Shown one piece after another: positions 16,062 through 25,854 of a stretch of DNA of 43,097 nt. The stretch's first letter is position 1. Every line of letters begins with the position of its first letter. The notes beneath the pieces were generated by a model. That model worked only from the letters and a program-made list of their open reading frames with translations, made no database searches and was not told the DNA's origin. The stretch is from Aurantibrevibacter litoralis (GTDB lineage Bacteria; Bacteroidota; Bacteroidia; Flavobacteriales; Flavobacteriaceae). The DNA is taken from contig NZ_JAYEEQ010000025.1 of assembly GCF_034651555.1 (NCBI RefSeq), positions 1 to 43,097 on the forward strand, given 5' to 3'. The translations under genes were made by a program, and so were the position numbers.

Positions 16062-18491
16062 ATGAAAAACGGAATAAAAGTATTGTTTATCCACTTTTTT
16101 GTGGTTGTATTTTTTGGTCTCGCGGCACTCGCTTATTTTCATCCCGTTCTTCAAGGAAAAGTAATTCTGCAATCGGACATTGAACAGTTTACGGGCATGG
16201 CGAAAGAGCAGATTGATTTTCGTATAAAAACAGGCGAAGAGCCGTATTGGACCAATAGTGCTTTTGGGGGTATGCCAACCTATCAATTAGGGGCATACTA
16301 TCCTCATAATTATATCAAAAAGTTAGATTCGTATATTCGTTTTTTACCACGTCCGGCAGATTACCTTTTTCTCTATTTCATAAGTTTTTATATTTTACTA
16401 TGCTGCCTTAACGTAGATTATAAACTGGCTATAGTCGGGGCTTTAGCTTTTGGATTTTCAACCTATTTAATTATTATACTTGGTGTAGGTCATAACGCCA
16501 AAGCACATGCATTGGGCTATTTGCCGATGCTTTTAGGTGGTATCGTGCTTACCTTCCGAAAGAAATACCTTTGGGGCTTTTTGTTAACCGCCATTGCCAT
16601 GGGATTGGAAGTCAGCGCGAATCACTACCAGATGACCTATTATTTTATGCTTCTAGTGTTTATTTTGGGAATCGTTTACCTCATAGATACCATACGCCAT
16701 AAAACGTATGCCCATTTTTTTAAGACTATTGGGATTTTAGTGATCGCCGTACTTTTAGGGATAGCGACCAACGCTACCGCCATTTTAACAACGAAAGAAT
16801 ATGCCGATTGGAGTACAAGGGGAAAATCGGAGTTAACCCTGCAGCCCAATGGCGCACCAAAGGAAAATACCCAGGGGTTAGAGAAGGCCTACATCACCCA
16901 ATACAGCTATGGCATTACAGAATCTTTAAATTTATTTGTACCCCGTCTTTTTGGTGGATCCAACGGGGAGGCGCTGGGCGAGGATTCAAAAACGTTTCAA
17001 TTCCTTATAAATCAAGGACTTCCAAAGTCTAAAGCACTGGAATTTACCGGTGCGTTACCTCTTTATTGGGGAAAACAACCCGGCACGGCAGGTCCTGCGT
17101 ATATTGGCGCAATTGTATTTTTTCTATTCGTTTTGGGATTGTTTTTGGTAAAAGAAAGTACAAAATGGTGGCTATTAGGAGGTACTGTAATGTCTTTGGT
17201 ACTATCTTGGGGGAAAAATTTTGGAGGATTGACGGATTTTATGATTGATTATTTTCCGCTGTACGATAAATTTAGAGCCGTTTCCTCTATTCAAGTAATT
17301 TTAGAATTATGTGCACCCATTCTGGCCATTTTGGCATTGGTAGCACTCGGTAAAACCGCAATAGCCACCGCTGTGAAACTAAGAGCGCTAAAATGGTCAT
17401 TGGCTATTGTTTTTGGAATAGGAGTACTTTTAATCATAGCGAAAGGCATGTTCAATTTTGAAGCAGCCAATGATCGCATGTATCTACAGTATTTTGGAGC
17501 TGAGGTGATGGAGATGATTACCTTAGATAGAAAGACCGTTTACACAAATGATATTTTTCGTTCGCTGATCTTTGTTTTTTTGGCGGCGTTACCTATTTGG
17601 TTGTTTATTAAAGCTAAAATAAAGCAACCCGTTTTGGCTTTGTTGATAGGCATACTCATTGTAGTAGACTTAGTTGGCGTGAATCTGCGGTATGTGAATA
17701 GTTCCGATTTTGTGGCTCAAAAACGAATGACAGAGCCCTTTCCTAAAACGGCATTGGTGCAACAGATTCAGCAAGACGATGGTGTTTTTAGAGTTTATAA
17801 TCCGTCAGAGGGATTAAATGGGGCTGCTACTTCCTATTACCATCAATCTATTGGAGGATATCATGCCGCCAAACCGGCCGGGATACAAGATTTGTTCGAT
17901 TTTCATATTTACAAAAATAATATTCGGGTACTGAATATGTTGAATGTAAAATATGTAATTCAAGAAGATGAGGAGGGCAGAAGTTATCCTGCTTTAAACC
18001 CTAATGCCAATGGAAATGCTTGGTTTGTCTCCAAATTAATTGCTGTGGCGAATGCCGATGAAGAAATTAGGGCATTGGATAGTTTGGATGTACAAAACGA
18101 AGCAGTGGTGCAGGCAAGCAGGTTTAGTACGCTTAATAGATTTGATTTTCAGAAAGATACTTTGGCTAGTATCCAACTAATAGATTACAAACCCAATCAC
18201 TTAAAATATCAATCTACTAATTCTAATTCGGGAGTGGCTGTATTCTCGGAAATGTATTATCCTAACGGTTGGAATGCGTATATCGATGGTGTTCTAACAC
18301 CCCATTTTAAGGTGAATTATACCCTTCGTGCACTTCAAATACCGCCCGGTGAGCATCAAATAGAATTTAAGTTTCAACCTGAAATTGTTGCAACAGGGGC
18401 AAAAATATCCTTAATAAGTTCTTTAATTCTAGGGTTATTAGTGGTGGGTGTAATCGGTATTGCTGGCAAGGATTTAAGAAAAACCAATTAG
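16062..18491 (+). CDS. YfhO family integral membrane protein (glycan-modifying)
   Basis: This is an 809-aa protein with about 13 hydrophobic helices and a C-terminal soluble domain ending YYPNGWNAYIDG, PPGEHQIEFKFQPE and a final TM segment, which is the YfhO family architecture. Gram-positive YfhO acts in glycosylation of lipoteichoic acid from lipid-linked sugars; the flavobacterial protein is expected to use a polyprenyl-linked sugar on the periplasmic side, but this is inference. The acidic pair at the end of TM1 (LQSDIEQF) resembles the catalytic Asp loop of GT-C enzymes. It sits in an operon with a glycosyltransferase 6 nt downstream and a flippase after that, consistent with surface polysaccharide or glycoprotein assembly. 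Confidence 0.88.
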   Translation: MKNGIKVLFIHFFVVVFFGLAALAYFHPVLQGKVILQSDIEQFTGMAKEQIDFRIKTGEEPYWTNSAFGGMPTYQLGAYYPHNYIKKLDSYIRFLPRPADYLFLYFISFYILLCCLNVDYKLAIVGALAFGFSTYLIIILGVGHNAKAHALGYLPMLLGGIVLTFRKKYLWGFLLTAIAMGLEVSANHYQMTYYFMLLVFILGIVYLIDTIRHKTYAHFFKTIGILVIAVLLGIATNATAILTTKEYADWSTRGKSELTLQPNGAPKENTQGLEKAYITQYSYGITESLNLFVPRLFGGSNGEALGEDSKTFQFLINQGLPKSKALEFTGALPLYWGKQPGTAGPAYIGAIVFFLFVLGLFLVKESTKWWLLGGTVMSLVLSWGKNFGGLTDFMIDYFPLYDKFRAVSSIQVILELCAPILAILALVALGKTAIATAVKLRALKWSLAIVFGIGVLLIIAKGMFNFEAANDRMYLQYFGAEVMEMITLDRKTVYTNDIFRSLIFVFLAALPIWLFIKAKIKQPVLALLIGILIVVDLVGVNLRYVNSSDFVAQKRMTEPFPKTALVQQIQQDDGVFRVYNPSEGLNGAATSYYHQSIGGYHAAKPAGIQDLFDFHIYKNNIRVLNMLNVKYVIQEDEEGRSYPALNPNANGNAWFVSKLIAVANADEEIRALDSLDVQNEAVVQASRFSTLNRFDFQKDTLASIQLIDYKPNHLKYQSTNSNSGVAVFSEMYYPNGWNAYIDGVLTPHFKVNYTLRALQIPPGEHQIEFKFQPEIVATGAKISLISSLILGLLVVGVIGIAGKDLRKTN

Positions 18492-18497
18492 TACGAA

Positions 18498-19778
18498 ATG
18501 AGAAAAGTGCTCATTATCACCTACTATTGGCCACCGGCCGGCGGCCCGGGGGTACAACGTTGGCTTAAATTTGTTACCTACCTTCGGGATTTTAATATAG
18601 ACCCTGTGGTCTATATTCCTGAAAATCCGGATTACCCTTTGGTAGATTTGTCGTTATGCAACGAGGTACCCGAAGGAATTACCATTTACAAACAACCTAT
18701 TTGGGAGCCAAATAAAATTGCCGGATTTTTTTTTAAACAAAAAACTAAACGGATCAGTTCGGGGGTTATTCATACCAAAAATCAATCTGTATTAGAGCGA
18801 ATTCTACTATGGATTAGGGGAAATCTTTTTATTCCCGATGCCCGTAAGTTTTGGGTGAAACCTTCAGTAAAGGTTTTATCCAAGATTATTGAAACAGAAG
18901 GCATCGATACCATCATTACCACTGGACCCCCACATAGCCTTCACCTTATAGGGTATCAGTTGCGCAAAAAACATCAATTGCAGTGGTTAGCCGATTTTAG
19001 AGATCCATGGACTTCAATAGGATATCACAAAAAATTAAAACTGACTAAAGCATCAAAAAAAAAGCATAAGTGTCTGGAGCGTCTTGTACTGCAACAGGCA
19101 GATAAGGTAATTGTCACCAGTACGGGCACCCAACGGGAATTTGCACAAATACGAAAAAATTCCATAAAAGTGATTACAAATGGCTTTGACAGGGCTTTTT
19201 CGGGCATCAGAAGCCTAGATACATTTTTTAGTATAGTCCATATTGGTTCTTTACTAACCGGAAGAAACCCCACAAAACTATGGGCGGTATTGCAAGAGTT
19301 GTTGATGGAAAATGCCGATTTTAAAAATAGTTTCAAACTTCGGTTGGTTGGGGTGGTCAGTTACGATGTGTTGGATGCCATCTATAGCTACGGCCTAGAA
19401 CAAAATCTGGAATTGGTAGGCTATCTTTCTCATGCCGAGGCAGTAGCGTGTCAAAAATCGGCTCAAATACTGTTGTTGATTGAAATAGACTCCGAAGAAA
19501 CCAAGTGCATTATTCCTGGAAAATTATTTGAGTATATGGCGGCGCAAAGACCTATTTTAGCCATAGGTCCGAAAGGTTGGGATGCAGGTACCATCATTAA
19601 CGATACCCATACCGGTTTCGTTTTTGAGTATAAAGAAAAAGAGCATCTAAAAAGTCAGATTTTAACTTGGTTTTCCCTTTATCAGAAAAAACAATTAAGG
19701 GTCAACTCCAAAGGCATAGAAGCCTACAGTCGTAGCGCACTCACAGGAAAATTGGCCGAATATATCGCATGGGAATAA
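18498..19778 (+). CDS. Glycosyltransferase, GT4/GT1-like (GT-B fold)
   Basis: This 426-aa cytoplasmic GT-B enzyme begins VLIITYYWPPAGGPGVQRW, a start typical of flavobacterial family-4 like transferases. It has DTIITTGPPHSLHL and WLADFRDPWT in the acceptor domain and KLFEYMAAQRPILAIG in the donor domain, where the Glu normally contacts the nucleotide sugar. The length is normal. It begins 6 nt after the YfhO gene and overlaps the flippase by 10 nt. The likely task is adding a sugar to a lipid-linked glycan that the flippase then exports; sugar identity is unknown. Confidence 0.9.
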   Translation: MRKVLIITYYWPPAGGPGVQRWLKFVTYLRDFNIDPVVYIPENPDYPLVDLSLCNEVPEGITIYKQPIWEPNKIAGFFFKQKTKRISSGVIHTKNQSVLERILLWIRGNLFIPDARKFWVKPSVKVLSKIIETEGIDTIITTGPPHSLHLIGYQLRKKHQLQWLADFRDPWTSIGYHKKLKLTKASKKKHKCLERLVLQQADKVIVTSTGTQREFAQIRKNSIKVITNGFDRAFSGIRSLDTFFSIVHIGSLLTGRNPTKLWAVLQELLMENADFKNSFKLRLVGVVSYDVLDAIYSYGLEQNLELVGYLSHAEAVACQKSAQILLLIEIDSEETKCIIPGKLFEYMAAQRPILAIGPKGWDAGTIINDTHTGFVFEYKEKEHLKSQILTWFSLYQKKQLRVNSKGIEAYSRSALTGKLAEYIAWE

Positions 19779-21238
19779 TTTTCAAACAGTCTTTCCGCAA
19801 TACCATCATTACGTACCTGGGTTTTGGTGTGGGTGCCATAAACACGCTTTTTTTGTATACCCGTTTTTTAACACCTGAATATTATGGATTGGTAAATGTA
19901 ATTCTTTCTGTATCGGCAGTGCTGATGCCTTTGTTAGCCTTTGGCGTACCCAATACAATCGTAAAATATTACAGTGGATATTCGCGTACAGATGATGCCC
20001 ATGGTTTTTTAACCTTGATGCTTATTTTGCCCTTGTTTTTAATTGTACCCATTGCGGTGTTATCCTATGGTTCTCATGAAGCCATTGCCAATTTCTTGTC
20101 TAGAGAGAACTCCATCGTAAAAGGTTATGTGTGGCATATTTTTTTTATTGGGGTAGCCATGGCCTATTTTGAAGTTTTTTACGCCTGGACTCGCATTCAG
20201 ATGAAATCGGTTTTCGGGAACTTTCTGAAAGAGGTCTTTTGCCGGGTAGGGGTTACGCTTTTTTTAGGATTACTTTATTTCGATTTTTTTTCGGTTAACA
20301 CATTTCTTACCCTATTGGTACTGCTGTACGTATTACGTGCTCTGGTAATGCTGAGTTATGCATTTTATTTGAAACCTCCAAGACTACGTTTTAGGTTTCC
20401 GCCCAACACCGCGTCTGTACTAAAGTATAGCACATTAATTATTTTGGGTGGCTCTGCCGCCATTGTGTTGTTAGAAATTGATAAGGTAATGATCAATCAA
20501 TTTATTAAAATTGACAATGTGGCCTTTTATAGTGTAGCTGTATTTATTGCCACAGTTATTGCTGTACCTTCTCGAGCAATGCATCAAATTACCTACCCGC
20601 TAACCGCTGAACTTATTAATAAGGGCAATGCAACCGAATTGAAACAATTGTATCAACGTAGTTCACTTACCCTTTTTATAGTATCCGGACTTCTATTTGT
20701 TTTAATCATACTTAATTTGGAAGATCTATACCGCTTATTACCCGAGGCTTACAGGGGTGGATTTACGGTTGTTTTTCTTATCGGCATTAGCCGAGTGTAC
20801 GATGCGCTATTAGGAAACAGTAATGCGCTGTTGTATAATTCAGATTATTATACTGCCCTTTTGTGGATGGGGGTTTTGTTGGCTGTTAGCACTATTCTTT
20901 TTAATTTATGGCTTATTCCTGCCTATGGACTTAATGGAGCTGCCTATGCTAGTTTCGCTGCTTTTTTTATCTATAATACCCTTAAGTTAGGGTTTGTGCA
21001 ATGGAAATTTAATATGCTTCCCTTCACTCTAGAAACGCTTAAAATTTTAATGCTATTGTTTTCTATTACTGGGGGTTTTTATCTTGTTTCTTTTGCGCTG
21101 CACCCCATAACCAATATCTTAATAAAAAGTAGCTTAGTCGTTGTGTGCTTTGTGTGGGTACTATACAAATTTAAAATATCCCAAGATATCTACGCGCGCT
21201 TACATCATTATCTAAAACGAAAAACCCCGAAGGAATAA
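19769..21238 (+). CDS. Wzx-type polysaccharide flippase (MOP superfamily)
   Basis: This 489-aa protein is hydrophobic throughout with about 14 predicted helices. The N-terminus (FRNTIITYLGFGVGAINTLFLY) and the early PEYYGLVNVILS motif are typical of Wzx/RfbX-like polysaccharide biosynthesis proteins. The ATG at 19769 overlaps the end of the glycosyltransferase gene, supporting coupling. It would flip a polyprenyl-linked oligosaccharide across the inner membrane. A hairpin overlapping its stop codon closes the operon. Confidence 0.92.
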   Translation: MGIIFKQSFRNTIITYLGFGVGAINTLFLYTRFLTPEYYGLVNVILSVSAVLMPLLAFGVPNTIVKYYSGYSRTDDAHGFLTLMLILPLFLIVPIAVLSYGSHEAIANFLSRENSIVKGYVWHIFFIGVAMAYFEVFYAWTRIQMKSVFGNFLKEVFCRVGVTLFLGLLYFDFFSVNTFLTLLVLLYVLRALVMLSYAFYLKPPRLRFRFPPNTASVLKYSTLIILGGSAAIVLLEIDKVMINQFIKIDNVAFYSVAVFIATVIAVPSRAMHQITYPLTAELINKGNATELKQLYQRSSLTLFIVSGLLFVLIILNLEDLYRLLPEAYRGGFTVVFLIGISRVYDALLGNSNALLYNSDYYTALLWMGVLLAVSTILFNLWLIPAYGLNGAAYASFAAFFIYNTLKLGFVQWKFNMLPFTLETLKILMLLFSITGGFYLVSFALHPITNILIKSSLVVVCFVWVLYKFKISQDIYARLHHYLKRKTPKE

Positions 21239-21251
21239 ATTCGCATCGGGG
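21225..21251 (+). terminator. Hairpin at the end of the YfhO-flippase operon
   Basis: CCCCGA (21225-21230) pairs with TCGGGG (21246-21251) around the flippase stop codon, followed by CTTTAAAC rather than a strong T-run. It is modest in strength but well placed between convergent transcription units. Confidence 0.45.
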
Positions 21252-21277
21252 CTTTAAACAACCAACCAACCTAAAAA

Positions 21278-21436
21278 CTATTTTTGAACTCTAGAAGTAC
21301 TTCTGCTAGAGGCACTTCGGGTGTTTGTAGAAGTACTTCTGGTGTTCGCAGTTACAGTTCTAGTTCTTGATTTAGAAACGGAGCTTCGCGAGTTTTGGGC
21401 AACCTTTGAAGTTTTAGTACCTACTGATCGTACCGA
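21278..21436 (-). pseudogene. Untranslated 3' remainder of the Arg/Ser-rich secreted protein gene
   Basis: Reading the minus strand past the TAA at 21437-21439 in the same frame gives 52 more sense codons before a TAG at 21278-21280. The encoded stretch (SVRSVGTKTSKVAQNS, later TRSTSTNTRSASSRS) has the same Arg/Ser/Thr/Asn composition and repeat style as the tail before the stop. This is what a recent nonsense mutation, a readthrough site or a sequencing error would leave. Confidence 0.65.
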
Positions 21437-22561
21437 TTAGGTGCGTTGAGGTGTACTGCTATTGTTTCTTTTTACGGTACTTCCTGTACTTCTGCTCGCA
21501 GCTGGTCTAGAGCTGGCATCGTTTATTTGACGCGTATTATTGCTACGGGTCACAACGCCTTTAGTCTGTGCATTCGCAGTGCTTCTATTGCTTACAGAGG
21601 CATTATTTCTTGTCGTGCTGCTGACCCTTGCAGGAACGTTATTACGTTCTGTTGACCTTGTGTTTACGGCTCGACTTTTTGGTGCAGTGCTTCGAGATGT
21701 AGCGGCATTTCGTTGTGTGCTGGTTGCCGATCTGGAAATAGCATTAGAACGGTTAGCCACACTACTTCGTTGCGCAGCGGTATTGGTTCTAGGGGTAGTA
21801 ACATTAGACCTATTTACAGTGTTATTTGGTCTAATAACTTCTGTGCGTCTAGCATTGTTCACTGCAACCCTATTGTCATTTCTATACACATGAGCACGTT
21901 TATTGTGATGGTTTACATTGTAGTTATGGGTATGGCCTATCTGCGCATAAGCCCTTCTATAATTGTTGTGATACGGCCTGTAGTAGGTATAACGGATAGG
22001 CATATAATAGCGTCTGTACGGATTACCTAAAACTAAGGAAAATCCCAAAGCAGGTCTTACAAAATAAGCGTGATACGGCGCATACACATAATGTCTGTTA
22101 TACACATTAATAAACCCTCTGTGGTGACTGTACAACCCTCTGTTATTGTAATAGACATGTAAACCACCTAATCTGGATACTCTGCCGTTCATATAATTTA
22201 TATTAACACCTCCAATTTGGGTAACCCTACCGTAATAGTCATAATAAACCGGTACGTTTTCTACCTGTATTACTGCACCATAATCATCATACTGCACGAA
22301 AGGATTATAGTTAAATCCGGAATTAAAGGTGATATTGGCATTTCCGAAACTCACGTTGGCATTTATGGTATTTCTTTGGTCTATATAAAAATCGAACTCA
22401 CCATCGGGATATACGGCAAATGAAATTCCGTTTTCCACAAAAATAAAGGAGTTGTTATAACCATAAGCATTGCTGAGAGCAACCTTATCTTCTAACGAAA
22501 CAGCCGATGCACTTGAGGCACCAAAAATAAGAGCTGTAAAAATGAGTGCTAAATTTCTCAT
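21437..22561 (-). CDS. Secreted Tyr/Asn-rich protein with long basic disordered tail
   Basis: The chosen ATG (22561) gives about 374 aa with a signal peptide (MRNLALIFTALIFGASSASA). A start 11 codons upstream has no signal logic. Residues about 45-150 form short repeated strands with pairs such as NVSFGNANITFNSG and GRVTQIGGVNINYMNGRVS. Next comes a Tyr/Arg/His-rich part (NPYRRYYMPIRYTYYRPY), then about 170 residues of low-complexity Arg, Ser, Asn and Thr. It is not recognised as an enzyme; a cell-surface or matrix-binding role is a guess. The frame continues beyond its stop (see the adjacent remainder), so the ancestral protein was probably about 52 residues longer. It is transcribed alone. 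Confidence 0.7.
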   Translation of the reverse strand: MRNLALIFTALIFGASSASAVSLEDKVALSNAYGYNNSFIFVENGISFAVYPDGEFDFYIDQRNTINANVSFGNANITFNSGFNYNPFVQYDDYGAVIQVENVPVYYDYYGRVTQIGGVNINYMNGRVSRLGGLHVYYNNRGLYSHHRGFINVYNRHYVYAPYHAYFVRPALGFSLVLGNPYRRYYMPIRYTYYRPYHNNYRRAYAQIGHTHNYNVNHHNKRAHVYRNDNRVAVNNARRTEVIRPNNTVNRSNVTTPRTNTAAQRSSVANRSNAISRSATSTQRNAATSRSTAPKSRAVNTRSTERNNVPARVSSTTRNNASVSNRSTANAQTKGVVTRSNNTRQINDASSRPAASRSTGSTVKRNNSSTPQRT

Positions 22562-22583
22562 GATATAAGGTTTTAAGTTTCTA

Positions 22584-22601
22584 AAGACAACCATTTGTCT
22601 T
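22584..22601 (-). promoter_or_regulatory. Small leader hairpin of the Arg/Ser-rich protein gene
   Basis: A 7-bp perfect stem (AAGACAA/TTGTCTT) with a 4-nt loop ends 22 nt before the chosen start codon on the minus strand. It covers the alternative upstream ATG, which speaks against that start. A role in mRNA stability or translation is possible. Confidence 0.25.
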
Positions 22602-22909
22602 CCCTTACTACATTACAAACAGCGTGCCAAAAAAACAACACCTAATGTAATAAATTGATTATCAAAATATTAATTATAAAAAGTGTAAATTTTAAACTAA
22701 TAGTAACACTATTAACACCTCAAAAGTTAGGAACAAAAACCGAGCGTAGAACGCTTTGCAGCATGGATTTAAAGGCACTTTTTTACCGCAGCGTCGGACT
22801 CAAAGAACATCTTTATGTATCTAAAATGAGCATTGTTAAAAGAACAGATAATAAGAATTCTGTTGCCTAAGAATAAAACACGCCGGTTTTTTGCAAATAG
22901 AGCAGCCGC
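22602..22909. other. Intergenic stretch without a recognised gene
   Basis: AT-rich spacer downstream of uvrA. A weak hairpin (AACAGA at 22843, TCTGTT at 22859) might mark the end of the uvrA transcript. A 71-codon plus-strand frame with a TTG start crosses it, but it has no family resemblance or ribosome site. Confidence 0.5.
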
Positions 22910-25687
22910 TTATAGTTTTTCTCGTAAATACCGCGCTGTATGCGATTTGACATCTTTGGCAACTTCTTCAGGGGTACCTTGAGCCATAAGATACCCGCCT
23001 TTATCACCACCTTCCGGCCCTAGATCAATGATGTAATCGGCACATTTAATGAGATCCAGATTGTGTTCGATAACTATAATGGAATGCCCTTTTTCAATTA
23101 AGGCTTCAAAAGCGGTGAGCAATTTTTTTATGTCGTGAAAATGAAGACCGGTGGTAGGTTCATCAAAAATAAACAATGCCTTTTCTGCCGCAGCTCCCTT
23201 TACAAGGAATGAAGCCAATTTTATGCGTTGTGCCTCACCACCCGAGAGGGTAGAGGAGGACTGTCCCAACTGCACATAACCCAAGCCTACATCTTGAAGT
23301 GGTTTTAATTTATTCCTTATTTTCGTCTGTTTATGCCCTTCAAAAAAGGCCAGAGCATCGTCTATGGTCATGTGCAATACATCGTCTATTGAACAATTTT
23401 CAAACTTTACCTCGAGTATTTCTTTTTTAAAACGCTTGCCTTGGCAGGCATCGCATTCTAAATGTACATCGGCCATAAATTGCATTTCTATCGTAATTTC
23501 GCCTTCCCCTTTACATTTTTCGCAGCGGCCGCCGTCTACGTTAAACGAAAAGTGTTTGGTTTGGTATCCTCGTATTTTGCTGAGCTTTTGATTGGCAAAT
23601 AGAAGGCGAATATCATCATATGCCTTTATGTAGGTAACAGGATTAGATCTGGACGATCTGCCGATAGGATTTTGATCTACAAATTCGATGTGCTTTATAC
23701 CCTTGTAGTTTCCTTTTAGTTCTGAATATTGTCCCGCTTTTTCACCAAAACCGCCTAAAGTCTTCCCTAAAATGGGATACAATAATTTCTTAACCAAGGT
23801 TGTTTTTCCACTACCGGAAACTCCGGTGACTACCGTAAGAACGTTAAGCGGGAAAATGACATCGATATTCTTTAAATTATTTTCGCGCGCTCCAATGAGT
23901 TCAATTGCATTTTTAATAGGTCGTCTTGTTTTTGGCACTTCAATTTTTAAACTGCCATTAAGGTAGCTCGCCGTTAAGGAGGCCGATTTTAAAATTTCAG
24001 ATAAAGGACCTTGAGCAACGACCTCACCGCCAAAGGTACCGGCTTCCGGGCCAATATCAATTACTTCATCAGCAGCCTTCATAATGTCCTCATCGTGTTC
24101 TACAACAATTACGGTATTGCCTAAATTGCGCAAGGATTTTAACACTGCGATTAAATTTTCGGTGTCCTTTGGGTGAAGGCCTATACTGGGTTCATCTAAA
24201 ATATACATAGAACCTACTAGACTGCTGCCAAGAGAGGTGGCTAAATTAATGCGCTGACTTTCACCACCGGAAAGGCTGTTCGATTTCCGGTTTAGCGTCA
24301 GGTAATTTAAACCCACTTTTTCCAAGTAGGATAGCCTATTTTGAATTTCCTTTAGCAATCGAGAAGCAATTTGTTGCTCATAATCACTTAAAGTAAGTGT
24401 TTTAAAAAAAGGCGTCAGTTGGGTAATGGGCATTTCTACCAGATCGGAAATGGTTTTATCTCCTATTTTAACGAAATCGGTTTCTTTTCGTAACCGCCGT
24501 CCTTTGCAAAGCGGACATTTTGTTTTCCCCCGGTATCGAGAGAGCATTACCCTATTTTGTATTTTATAGCTCTTTTCTTCTAACATTTTAAAAAAACCGT
24601 CGATACCCATAAAATGTGAATTTCCAGTCCATACCACTTGTTTTTGTGTTTCGGAGAGTTGAAACCAGGGTTTGTGTATGGGAAAATCGAACTTATAGGC
24701 AGAATTTACCAAGGCATCTCTGTACCATCCCATTGACTCGCCTCGCCAGGGAAAGACGGCATTTTCGTACACGGAAAGCGACGTATTAGGAATTACCAAA
24801 TCCTCATCAATACCAATAACATCGCCATAACCTTCACATTTTGGACAGGCTCCATAGGGATTATTAAAACTAAATAAATGTACATTCGGCTCTAGAAAGC
24901 TGAGATCGTCTAATTCAAATTTATTGTTAAACACGGCCTGTTTTCCGGAGGTTACCTCTTCTATAAGGCAACTACCCTTACCTTCAAAGAAAGCCGCATC
25001 AACGGCATTGGCCAATCTGTTATAAAAATCTTCTTCACTTTTAGTAATAATCCGATCTACAACTAAAAAGAATTCCCGACCAATTTCGGTTACGGAATCG
25101 TCTATACGTAAAACCTCACCCTTGTACTTAATTCTGGCAAAACCTTGTTTGGAAAGTAGTTGTAACGACTTTAAAGGATCTCTATCTTTATGAATATGTA
25201 CCGGAGCAAGCAACAATAATTTAGTTCCATCGGGGTACGTTTTAACACAATCGATAACATCGGTAACGGTATGCTTTTTTACCTCTTTGCCCGAAACCGG
25301 AGAAAATGTGCGACCCACTCTTGCAAATAACAGTTTTAGGTAGTCGTAAATTTCTGTGGTTGTACCCACGGTAGATCTCGGATTGGTTGCATTTACTTTT
25401 TGTTCTATTGCAATGGCCGGCGATATCCCTTTAATATAATCTACTTTAGGTTTGTCTAGTTTTCCTAGAAACTGTCTGGCATACGATGAAAGACTCTCCA
25501 CATAGCGTCGCTGACCTTCGGCATACAAGGTATCAAAGGCCAAACTCGATTTTCCCGAGCCCGATAATCCCGTAATAACCACCAATTTATTTCTGGCAAT
25601 TACAACATCGATATTTTTTAAATTATGCAGTCGAGCACCTTTAATAATAATACTTTCCTTCGGGTTTGCTTCGCTTATTTGAGACAT
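22910..25687 (-). CDS. uvrA: Excinuclease ABC subunit A (UvrA)
   Basis: UvrA is the damage-recognition ATPase of nucleotide excision repair, acting as a dimer with UvrB. The 925-aa protein has both ABC modules. Module one has Walker A GLSGSGKSS near residue 40 and signature LSGGESQRINLA with DEPSIGLH. Module two has GVSGSGKTT and LSGGEAQRIKLA with DEPTTGLH. Zinc-binding cysteines are visible in CPKCEGYG, CPLCKGRR and CEKCKGEGE...CDACQG. Length and domain order are normal. It is divergent from the sigma-factor module, whose promoter region it shares, and lies in a repair neighbourhood with nth and bcp. Confidence 0.98.
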   Translation of the reverse strand: MSQISEANPKESIIIKGARLHNLKNIDVVIARNKLVVITGLSGSGKSSLAFDTLYAEGQRRYVESLSSYARQFLGKLDKPKVDYIKGISPAIAIEQKVNATNPRSTVGTTTEIYDYLKLLFARVGRTFSPVSGKEVKKHTVTDVIDCVKTYPDGTKLLLLAPVHIHKDRDPLKSLQLLSKQGFARIKYKGEVLRIDDSVTEIGREFFLVVDRIITKSEEDFYNRLANAVDAAFFEGKGSCLIEEVTSGKQAVFNNKFELDDLSFLEPNVHLFSFNNPYGACPKCEGYGDVIGIDEDLVIPNTSLSVYENAVFPWRGESMGWYRDALVNSAYKFDFPIHKPWFQLSETQKQVVWTGNSHFMGIDGFFKMLEEKSYKIQNRVMLSRYRGKTKCPLCKGRRLRKETDFVKIGDKTISDLVEMPITQLTPFFKTLTLSDYEQQIASRLLKEIQNRLSYLEKVGLNYLTLNRKSNSLSGGESQRINLATSLGSSLVGSMYILDEPSIGLHPKDTENLIAVLKSLRNLGNTVIVVEHDEDIMKAADEVIDIGPEAGTFGGEVVAQGPLSEILKSASLTASYLNGSLKIEVPKTRRPIKNAIELIGARENNLKNIDVIFPLNVLTVVTGVSGSGKTTLVKKLLYPILGKTLGGFGEKAGQYSELKGNYKGIKHIEFVDQNPIGRSSRSNPVTYIKAYDDIRLLFANQKLSKIRGYQTKHFSFNVDGGRCEKCKGEGEITIEMQFMADVHLECDACQGKRFKKEILEVKFENCSIDDVLHMTIDDALAFFEGHKQTKIRNKLKPLQDVGLGYVQLGQSSSTLSGGEAQRIKLASFLVKGAAAEKALFIFDEPTTGLHFHDIKKLLTAFEALIEKGHSIIVIEHNLDLIKCADYIIDLGPEGGDKGGYLMAQGTPEEVAKDVKSHTARYLREKL

Positions 25688-25704
25688 AGTGTTCCTAAAA
25701 GCGG

Positions 25705-25712
25705 CAAAGATA
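25705..25712 (-). promoter_or_regulatory. -7 promoter box for uvrA
   Basis: On the minus strand this reads TATCTTTG, a perfect TAnnTTTG match, 17 nt upstream of the uvrA start. TTG triplets lie 14 and 24 nt further upstream, just outside the usual 17-23 spacing. The implied leader is only about 10 nt. Confidence 0.4.
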
Positions 25713-25806
25713 CATTATGCTAATTTCAATAACTAACAACAAATAATCAGATGGGTATTTTTCCAATCCGTTAGAGGTAATAATTTTTTTCTTAACAATA
25801 TTTTTT

Positions 25807-25814
25807 TATATTTG
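25807..25814 (+). promoter_or_regulatory. -7 promoter box TATATTTG for the first sigma factor gene
   Basis: This is a perfect TAnnTTTG match 121 nt upstream of the sigma gene start. No TTG lies at the -33 distance; the upstream region is a T-rich run. The transcript would begin near 25821 and would include the whole stem-loop leader at 25855-25932. Confidence 0.45.
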
Positions 25815-25854
25815 ACCTTTCATTAACAAAAACCAAAAACGCGTATTCGTCAAC

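Noticed and set aside
21540..21893. Long plus-strand frames opposite the Arg/Ser-rich gene
   Set aside because: They are antisense shadows of the repetitive Arg/Ser codons; the minus-strand frame has the signal peptide and spans the region.
22655..22870. 71-codon plus-strand frame between the Arg/Ser-rich gene and uvrA
   Set aside because: TTG start, no recognisable family, in a spacer between two minus-strand genes; it looks like chance.
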